Below are positions 23,657 through 28,582 of a stretch of DNA of 28,582 nt, piece by piece. A program made the translations under genes and the position numbers. The DNA comes from an uncultured Oscillospiraceae bacterium. Its GTDB lineage: Bacteria; Bacillota; Clostridia; Oscillospirales; Oscillospiraceae. The DNA lies in assembly GCA_934655935.1 (NCBI GenBank), contig CAKUHJ010000007.1, positions 1 to 28,582 on the forward strand, given 5' to 3'. Numbering within the stretch: the first letter of the stretch is position 1; the number at the start of each line of letters is the position of its first letter. Under the pieces are notes generated by a model, which did not search any database, had not been told where the DNA came from, and saw only the letters and a list, made by a program, of their open reading frames with translations.

Positions 23657-25048
23657 TTATTTATGCAGCGCGTCCATGGAGCGCGGGCGGACGCCCTTCG
23701 GGATCGGGCACTCGTAGCCCTTTGGGCCGACCAGGCGGCGGTGCTCCTGCTTTGCGGCCTCCAGAAGCTGCGGGTTGACCATCAGCTCCGCGCCCATCGC
23801 GGCGAGGGATTTTGCAATGTACAGAGTCATCTTGTGCGCCAGCGGCGTTACGCCCTGCGTCACCATCTGCCAGCTGTGGCCGGGCGTGCCGAAGGCGCAG
23901 GTCGCGGCCTTGGCCTGGACGGTCGGGCAGACCCAGCTGACGTCGCCGACGTCGGTAGAGCCGCATTCATATTCAATCTGGCCCGTGTAGGGCAGAAGCT
24001 CGGCGTGAATCGGATGCGCGGGATCTGCCTTCGGGTAATCCATCAGCGCAGCTTCCGTCAGCGCGCGGGCATAACGCTCGTCCTCCGGCGTGATCTCCGG
24101 GACGCCGATCTGCGCCATTTTTTCATACAGCACGCGCTGCAGGGCGTCGTTGAGCACCGTATCGGAGCAGGCCTTGACAAAATCAATTTCCACCTGCGTA
24201 CCGGTCATCAGCGCCGCGCCGCGCGCGATGTTGTTTACGCGCTCGTAAAGCTCGCGCACCTGGTCGTTGTGCGGCGCGCGGATGAGGTAGAGAACCTCTG
24301 CGTGCGGCTGTACGACGTTCGGGCTGAAGCCGCCGGGGTCCGTGATGGCGTAGTGGACGCGGGCCTGGTCGATCATATGCTCGCGCAGGTAATTTGTGCC
24401 GATGTCCATCAGCTCCACCGCGTCCAGCGCGCTGCGGCCCAGGTGCGGCTGCGCGCCGGCGTGGGAGGCCTTGCCGTTGAATTTATAGAGGACCTGGCAG
24501 TTTGCAAGCGAGGTCTGCACGCGGACGCCCGTATCCTCGTCCGGATGCCAGCAGAGCGCGGCGTCCAGCTCGTCAAAGACGCCGTCGCGGGCCATGAAGG
24601 CCTTTCCGGAGCCGCCCTCCTCGCCGGGGCAGCCAAAATAAACGACGGTGCCGGGAAGCTTTTTCTCCTCGAGGAAATGCTTGATGCCGATGGCTGCGCC
24701 GAGCGACGCCGTGCCGAGCAGATTGTGCCCGCAGCCATGGCCGCAGGCACCGCCGGCGGATTCCTTTTTTGTCACGCCGCCCACCTGGCTCAGGCCGGAC
24801 AGCGCGTCAAATTCGCCGAGAACGCCGATGACGGGGCGGCCCTGCCCGAAGCGGCCGGAGAAGGCGGTCTCAATCCCGGCGAGGTTCTCCTCCACCGCGA
24901 AGCCCTCGTCCCGCAGCGCCTGCTTCAGGCGTCCGGCGGAATAAAACTCTGTAAAGGCAGTTTCGGGATGCGCCCAGATGTCGTCGGAAACGGCGTTCAG
25001 AAGCGAGGCCTTTTCGTCCAGAACCGACAGAAAGTCCAATGAAAGCAT
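23657..25048 (-). CDS. M20-family amidohydrolase, AbgB-like
   Basis: The 463-residue zinc hydrolase should cleave an amide such as p-aminobenzoyl-glutamate or a related N-acyl amino acid. Motifs are HPETAFTEF near the start, GACGHGCGHN (about 103-112, metal ligands), PGEEGGSGKAFM with the catalytic Glu pair, WHPDED, and the C-terminal CGSTDVGDVSW and FGTPGHSWQ that typify AbgB-type members. The frame is open to 25192 through a hairpin and the promoter, so that start is rejected. ATG at 25048 has GGAGG 8 bases upstream; the Met two codons earlier is too close. First gene of the operon with the CapA-like and MFS genes. Confidence 0.9.
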   Translation of the reverse strand: MLSLDFLSVLDEKASLLNAVSDDIWAHPETAFTEFYSAGRLKQALRDEGFAVEENLAGIETAFSGRFGQGRPVIGVLGEFDALSGLSQVGGVTKKESAGGACGHGCGHNLLGTASLGAAIGIKHFLEEKKLPGTVVYFGCPGEEGGSGKAFMARDGVFDELDAALCWHPDEDTGVRVQTSLANCQVLYKFNGKASHAGAQPHLGRSALDAVELMDIGTNYLREHMIDQARVHYAITDPGGFSPNVVQPHAEVLYLIRAPHNDQVRELYERVNNIARGAALMTGTQVEIDFVKACSDTVLNDALQRVLYEKMAQIGVPEITPEDERYARALTEAALMDYPKADPAHPIHAELLPYTGQIEYECGSTDVGDVSWVCPTVQAKAATCAFGTPGHSWQMVTQGVTPLAHKMTLYIAKSLAAMGAELMVNPQLLEAAKQEHRRLVGPKGYECPIPKGVRPRSMDALHK

Positions 25049-25076
25049 GCTCATGTCCTCCTTTTTCTCTATTGTT

Positions 25077-25104
25077 ATTATACTACAATTATGGACAAGG
25101 TCAA
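25077..25104 (-). promoter_or_regulatory. Promoter of the M20/CapA-like/MFS operon
   Basis: On the minus strand TTGACC (25104-25099), a 16-base spacer and TATAAT (25082-25077): 11 of 12 consensus bases. The leader is short, about 22 bases, ending in AAAGGAGG. Confidence 0.8.
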
Positions 25105-25157
25105 TGTCTGTGCGCCAGCGTTGTACCGAAGTTCCGTATATTTGCGCAGCAAGAGGC

Positions 25158-25190
25158 GTTCGCCCGTGTTCCGGAGGAACGCGGGCGAAC
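25158..25190. repeat. Long inverted repeat downstream of the DUF4830 gene
   Basis: A 15-bp stem (25158-25172 with 25176-25190, one G-T wobble) around a 3-base loop. It lies 43 bases after the DUF4830 stop and about 54 bases upstream of the M20 operon -35. There is no U tract on either strand, so it is either a weak terminator or a protein/RNA structure site. Confidence 0.65.
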
Positions 25191-25232
25191 ACAAGCGCTT
25201 GCCAGATGCGGCAAATGCTGATATACTGGGAG

Positions 25233-25709
25233 TCAACTCTGCGCAGGCCCTGCCAGCGCGTGCATCACGCCGCCCTGCGCGCTGGACGAGACGTCTGCGC
25301 CGACGACCTCGCCCTGATAAAGAAGCAGCGTCGCGTAATACACGCCGTCGTCCGCCGGGTAATTTGTGATTTCGTAGACATAGCGGTCAAGAAGCTTTCC
25401 GGCGTACTGCGTCAGATCGTAGCCCTGCGATTTCTGAAGCTCGTTGTAGCGCAGGAATACCTCGCTCGGCGCGTCCGGAACGCGGACCTGCTGGCTCTGC
25501 ACGGGCTCCGGGCGGACCTCCCAGCCAAAGCCCTGAAGGTAGGCGATGCGCGCCTCGTCGGTATCCAGCGCCGCCGCAGAAGTGTTCCCGGCAGGGCCGG
25601 GCTCCGCCGCGCCGTGCAGGCACAGAACCAGAACCATTCCCACTGCCAGAATCAGCGCGGCCAGAAGCAGCAGCTTTCGTTTTGATATTTTTGCGGCCAT
25701 CAGAATCAT
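25233..25709 (-). CDS. DUF4830 membrane-anchored protein
   Basis: The 158-residue protein has an N-terminal anchor (about 13-32) and an extracytoplasmic domain matching DUF4830: RIAYLQGFGWEV, then YNELQKSQGYDL, YVYEITNYP, and GGVMHAL near the end. The function of the family is not known to me. The ATG at 25709 is preceded by AGGAGG with a 9-base spacer. It diverges from rsuA across about 107 bases, and no clear promoter of its own was found there. Confidence 0.8.
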   Translation of the reverse strand: MILMAAKISKRKLLLLAALILAVGMVLVLCLHGAAEPGPAGNTSAAALDTDEARIAYLQGFGWEVRPEPVQSQQVRVPDAPSEVFLRYNELQKSQGYDLTQYAGKLLDRYVYEITNYPADDGVYYATLLLYQGEVVGADVSSSAQGGVMHALAGPAQS

Positions 25710-25768
25710 AGTCCCTTCCTCCTAAACATGCGGATCTGCGCGGCCCCTGCGTCGCCGTGATCCTCTGC

Positions 25769-25774
25769 TAGAAT
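25769..25774 (+). promoter_or_regulatory. Possible extended -10 for rsuA
   Basis: TGC-TAGAAT at 25766-25774 resembles an extended -10. No good -35 is seen. It lies about 42 bases before the rsuA ATG. Confidence 0.35.
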
Positions 25775-25816
25775 GCTTATGCGCCGCGGACAAGATTATG
25801 CCGGGAGGCACACGAC

Positions 25817-26512
25817 ATGCAAAGACTGGACAAAATTTTATCGGAGGCCGGTGCGGGCAGCCGGAAGGAACTGAAGAAATGGATTCGCAGCGGCGCCGTG
25901 CAGGTAAACGGCCGCACCGTGACCGACGAGGCGCAGAAGCTCGACGAGACGCAGGCGCAGATCACGCTCTTCGGCACGGAGGTGGAGCTTTATCACCCGG
26001 TGCTTCTGATGCTGCACAAGCCGGGCGGCTATGTGACCAGCACCGAGGAGCACGACGGCCCTTGCGTCATGGAGCTGCTTCCGCCCAGATTTCTGCGGCT
26101 GAAGGTTTTTCCGGTCGGAAGGCTCGATAAGCAGACGGAGGGGCTGCTGCTGTTTACAAACGACGGGGCGCTTGCCCATAAGCTCCTGAGCCCGCGCAGC
26201 GGCGTCTGGAAGGAGTACTACGCCGAGCACGAAGGCCAGGCTTCGGACGAGGACGTGCAGGCCTTCCGGGAGGGACTTGTGCTTTCGGACGGAACACGCT
26301 GCCTGCCGGCAAGGCTTCTGCCGCAGGGGGCGGGGAAAAGCCTTGTGCAGGTGCAGGAGGGGAAGTATCACCAGGTAAGAAGAATGCTTGCCGCGCGCGG
26401 CATGCCCGTGCGCTACCTCAAGCGCCTTTCCGAGGGGCCGCTTACGCTCGGCGAACTCCCGTCCGGCTGCTGCAAAGAGCTGGATTTGGATTCCCTGAAC
26501 GGTTTTTTGTGA
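25817..26512 (+). CDS. RsuA/RluB/RluF-family rRNA pseudouridine synthase
   Basis: The 231-residue enzyme isomerises a specific rRNA uridine to pseudouridine. An N-terminal S4 RNA-binding domain (about 1-60: RLDKILSEAGAGSRKE, IRSGAVQVNG) precedes the catalytic domain with the family signature GRLDKQTEGLLLFTNDG, whose Asp is the nucleophile. KYHQVRRML closes the active site near the C-terminus. The length (about 230) fits RsuA-type 16S U516 synthases better than RluB, but the target is not decided by sequence. GGGAGG lies 8-9 bases before the ATG. Confidence 0.9.
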   Translation: MQRLDKILSEAGAGSRKELKKWIRSGAVQVNGRTVTDEAQKLDETQAQITLFGTEVELYHPVLLMLHKPGGYVTSTEEHDGPCVMELLPPRFLRLKVFPVGRLDKQTEGLLLFTNDGALAHKLLSPRSGVWKEYYAEHEGQASDEDVQAFREGLVLSDGTRCLPARLLPQGAGKSLVQVQEGKYHQVRRMLAARGMPVRYLKRLSEGPLTLGELPSGCCKELDLDSLNGFL

Positions 26513-26639
26513 TTTTGACGAAGCAAACGAATGGTTATTTTTGAATGCAAAAGACCTGTACTTTCATGGCTTATGACGAAAAACTATGAAAAAGGCACAA
26601 AAACCCTCCGGCTTTTTGAAGTGAAATGTCAAAAAGGTC
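26513..26639. other. AT-rich intergenic stretch between rsuA and the regulator
   Basis: No open frame of interest. TTTCAT / ATGAAA (about 26560-26593) and AAGACCT / AGGTCTT (about 26548-26554 with 26635-26641) are short inverted repeats; the second reaches the -35 at 26640. No convincing rsuA terminator was found. Confidence 0.4.
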
Positions 26640-26668
26640 TTGCATAAAACCTGAAACCGTAGTATTAT
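26640..26668 (+). promoter_or_regulatory. Promoter of the regulator-ftsEX operon
   Basis: TTGCAT (26640-26645), a 17-base spacer and TATTAT (26663-26668). The leader is about 38 bases and ends in GAGGAGGG before the ATG at 26713. Confidence 0.65.
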
Positions 26669-26712
26669 GTCAATGGTTGTTTGTGTAAAAAGCTACTTGA
26701 GGAGGGTGCAGC

Positions 26713-27807
26713 ATGTCTAGCCGCATTTTTCAAAGCGTAATCGTTCAGATGAAGGAAGCCACGGACCGGATGCTCGGCGTCATTGACGCGGACAGCAACG
26801 TAATCTCCTGCAGCGATACCTCGCTCATCGGGGAGAAATGGCCGGAGGCCGTGATCAGGCTGAACAGCGCGCCGGATTCCGTCGTCGTGGCGGACAAGAA
26901 GACTTTCAAGCCGCTTGCAAGCTGGAGCGCTTATTTTGATTACGCCGTCTTTGCGGAGGGTGATGACGAAACGGCGAAGAGCCTTTGCATTATGGCCTGC
27001 GTCGCGCTGAACGGGGCGAAGGCCTATTATGAGGAAAAGCACGACAAGGGCACGTTTGTCAAGAACATCATCACGGATAACATCCTCCCCGGCGACGTGT
27101 ATATCCGCGCGAAGGAGCTGCACTTTCTGACGGATGTGCCGCGCGCAGTGTTCCTCGTCCGGCAGGTGGGCCGCGCCGACGTGGCGGCGGTGGACGTGCT
27201 TTCCGGCATGTTCCCGGACAAGCAGCAGGACTTTGTCCTCTCCGTCAACGAGAACGACATTGCGCTGGTCAAGCAGATCCCCCCGAACACGGAAAAGGAG
27301 GAGCTCTACCAGATTGCGCAGACCATCGAGCAGACGCTGCGCTCGGAGCTCTTCGTGAAAACGGTCATCGGCATCGGCACGGTTGCAGGCCATCTGCGCG
27401 AGCTTGCGGACGCCTTCAAGGAAGCGCAGGTCGCCATTGAGGTCGGCAAGGTTTTCGATACGGAGAAGACCATCATCAATTATGAAAACCTCGGCATCGG
27501 CCGCCTGATCTATCAGCTTCCGACAACCCTATGCGAGATTTTCCTCTCCGAGGTCTTCAAGAAGAGCTCCATCGACTCGCTCGACCAGGAGACGCTCTTT
27601 ACCATCAATAAGTTCTTTGAGAACAACCTGAACGTTTCGGAAACCTCCCGCAAGCTTTTCGTGCACCGCAATACGCTTGTTTACCGGCTGGAAAAGATCA
27701 AGAAGCTCACGGGTCTGGACCTCAGGGAGTTCGATGACGCGATCATTTTCAAGGTGGCCCTTATGGTCAAGAAATATCTGGTCTCGCGGGAAAACCGCCT
27801 GATCTGA
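26713..27807 (+). CDS. CdaR/PucR-family transcriptional regulator
   Basis: The 364-residue protein has an N-terminal sensory part (about 1-130; VIDADSNVISCSDTSLIG recalls the CdaR diacid-binding/PAS-like domain). A degenerate GGDEF-like middle follows (IGIGTVAGHLRELADAFKEA), then a C-terminal PucR-type HTH (about 295-355: NKFFENNLNVSETSRKLFVH, RNTLVYRLEKIKKLTGLDLR). It should bind DNA in response to a small molecule. It stands 33 bases before ftsE and shares its transcript, an arrangement I recall from Clostridia, so it may tie septum or wall remodelling to a metabolic signal; that link is inference. Confidence 0.85.
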   Translation: MSSRIFQSVIVQMKEATDRMLGVIDADSNVISCSDTSLIGEKWPEAVIRLNSAPDSVVVADKKTFKPLASWSAYFDYAVFAEGDDETAKSLCIMACVALNGAKAYYEEKHDKGTFVKNIITDNILPGDVYIRAKELHFLTDVPRAVFLVRQVGRADVAAVDVLSGMFPDKQQDFVLSVNENDIALVKQIPPNTEKEELYQIAQTIEQTLRSELFVKTVIGIGTVAGHLRELADAFKEAQVAIEVGKVFDTEKTIINYENLGIGRLIYQLPTTLCEIFLSEVFKKSSIDSLDQETLFTINKFFENNLNVSETSRKLFVHRNTLVYRLEKIKKLTGLDLREFDDAIIFKVALMVKKYLVSRENRLI

Positions 27808-27840
27808 GCCTTGCGGTGCCGCGTCCGACAGGAGTAACAC

Positions 27841-28530
27841 ATGATCGAATTACAAGATGTATACAAAACCTACGATACCGGAACCAAGGCGCTCAACGGC
27901 GTGTCTATGAAAATTGAGGACGGTGAGTTTGTCTTTCTGGTCGGACCGTCCGGCTCCGGCAAGTCCACCATCATCAAAATTCTTACTGCAGAGCTCCGGC
28001 CGACGTCTGGCGGCGTGCTGGTCAACGGCTTCAGCCTGGACAAGATCCGCAGCCGGGCCATCCCGTATCTGAGAAGAACGCTCGGCGTCATTTTCCAGGA
28101 CTTCCGGCTGATCGACAACAAGTCGGTTTACGACAATGTCGCCTTCGCCATGCGCGTCATCGGCGCGCCGGAACGCGAGATCAAAAAGCGCGTGCCGTAT
28201 GTGCTGGAGCTGGTCGGGCTGGAGAACAAGGGCCGCCGCCTTCCGCACGAGCTTTCCGGCGGCGAGCAGCAGCGTGTGGCCATCGCCCGCGCGCTGGTCA
28301 ACAATCCCAGCGTCATCATTGCCGACGAGCCCACGGGCAACCTTGACCCGGTCAAGAGTCTGGAAATCATGATGCTGCTGGAGCAAATCAACGCGCTTGG
28401 GACGACCGTCATGGTGGTTACACACGAGAAGGAGCTGGTCAACCGCTTCACAAAGCGGGTTGTCGCCATTTCCGAGGGCGTCGTCATCAGCGACGGAATG
28501 GACGGGTATTATCTCAATGAAGAAGAATAA
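27841..28530 (+). CDS. ftsE: Cell-division ABC ATPase FtsE
   Basis: The 229-residue ATPase pairs with FtsX at the membrane and drives activation of peptidoglycan hydrolases at the septum or side wall. It has Walker A GPSGSGKST (35-43), Q-loop FQDFRLID, signature LSGGEQQRVAIARAL, Walker B VIIADEPTG and the switch His in VVTHEKE. All ATPase residues are intact and length is standard. AGGAG lies 6-7 bases before the ATG. Its 3' end overlaps ftsX by 14 bases. Confidence 0.97.
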   Translation: MIELQDVYKTYDTGTKALNGVSMKIEDGEFVFLVGPSGSGKSTIIKILTAELRPTSGGVLVNGFSLDKIRSRAIPYLRRTLGVIFQDFRLIDNKSVYDNVAFAMRVIGAPEREIKKRVPYVLELVGLENKGRRLPHELSGGEQQRVAIARALVNNPSVIIADEPTGNLDPVKSLEIMMLLEQINALGTTVMVVTHEKELVNRFTKRVVAISEGVVISDGMDGYYLNEEE

Positions 28531-28582
28531 CATCGGTTACTTACTGCGCGAGGGCGTGCGCGGCGTGTTTTTGCACGGCTTC
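28517..28582 (+). CDS. ftsX: Cell-division protein FtsX, N-terminal fragment cut by window end
   Basis: The first 22 codons read MKKNNIGYLLREGVRGVFLHGF, described here only because it is the characteristic FtsX amino terminus (YLLREG-RG-FLHG). It overlaps the ftsE end by 14 bases, consistent with the usual ftsEX pair. The four-helix membrane part and extracellular loop lie beyond the window. Confidence 0.92.
   Translation, partial: MKKNNIGYLLREGVRGVFLHGF

Overview
The window reads as a chromosomal segment of a fairly GC-rich, low-AT-intergene member of the Bacillota, most likely class Clostridia (gut Oscillospirales-like). This is inferred from the CdaR/PucR-type regulator placed directly before ftsE-ftsX, the DUF4830 protein, CHASE-GGDEF-PAS architecture, strong AGGAGG ribosome sites, consensus sigma-A promoters and frequent TTG starts. 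I see no phage, transposon, CRISPR array or rRNA.

Layout. 1-44: 5' part of a tRNA-Leu(GAG) on the minus strand with a perfect-consensus promoter. 118-3090 (minus): lipoprotein M3-like zinc peptidase followed by a C-terminally anchored serine beta-lactamase-like protein. 3359-5167 (plus): CHASE-GGDEF-PAS diguanylate cyclase. 5222-9602 (minus): a tight five-gene unit, ksgA / GIY-YIG nuclease / CapA-like phosphatase / purine nucleoside phosphorylase / MtnA-like sugar-phosphate isomerase. 9673-10365 (minus): 3D-domain wall protein. 10523-12526 (minus): cytosolic beta-propeller of unknown role. 12719-15525 (minus): ftsH-mscS pair. 15714-18687 (plus): rlmB plus a 705-residue membrane protein that looks like a catalytically dead P-type ATPase. 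18853-20922 (plus): divergent EF-G paralogue. 21040-25048 (minus): M20 amidohydrolase / cytosolic CapA-like protein / MFS transporter operon. 25233-25709 (minus): DUF4830 protein. 25817-26512 (plus): RsuA-type pseudouridine synthase. 26713-28582 (plus): CdaR-like regulator, ftsE and the first codons of ftsX.

Themes. Ribosome maturation and translation recur (ksgA, rlmB, rsuA, EF-G-like, tRNA), as does envelope biology (FtsEX, 3D protein, anchored beta-lactamase-like protein, FtsH, MscS). The two small metabolic groups are the PNP/MtnA-like pair, which could channel nucleoside-derived sugar-1-phosphates, and the M20/CapA/MFS operon, which looks like uptake and hydrolysis of an N-acyl or p-aminobenzoyl-glutamate-like amide.

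Most interesting. The P-type ATPase pseudoenzyme at 16570-18687 has lost the phosphorylated Asp motif, the CPC metal site and the hinge motifs while keeping the fold's spacing. Next are the MtnA homologue that lacks the family's RGAPA loop and sits beside a PNP with a 6-oxopurine-type Asn, the cytosolic CapA/M20/MFS operon, and several perfect or near-perfect DNA palindromes placed over promoters or leaders.
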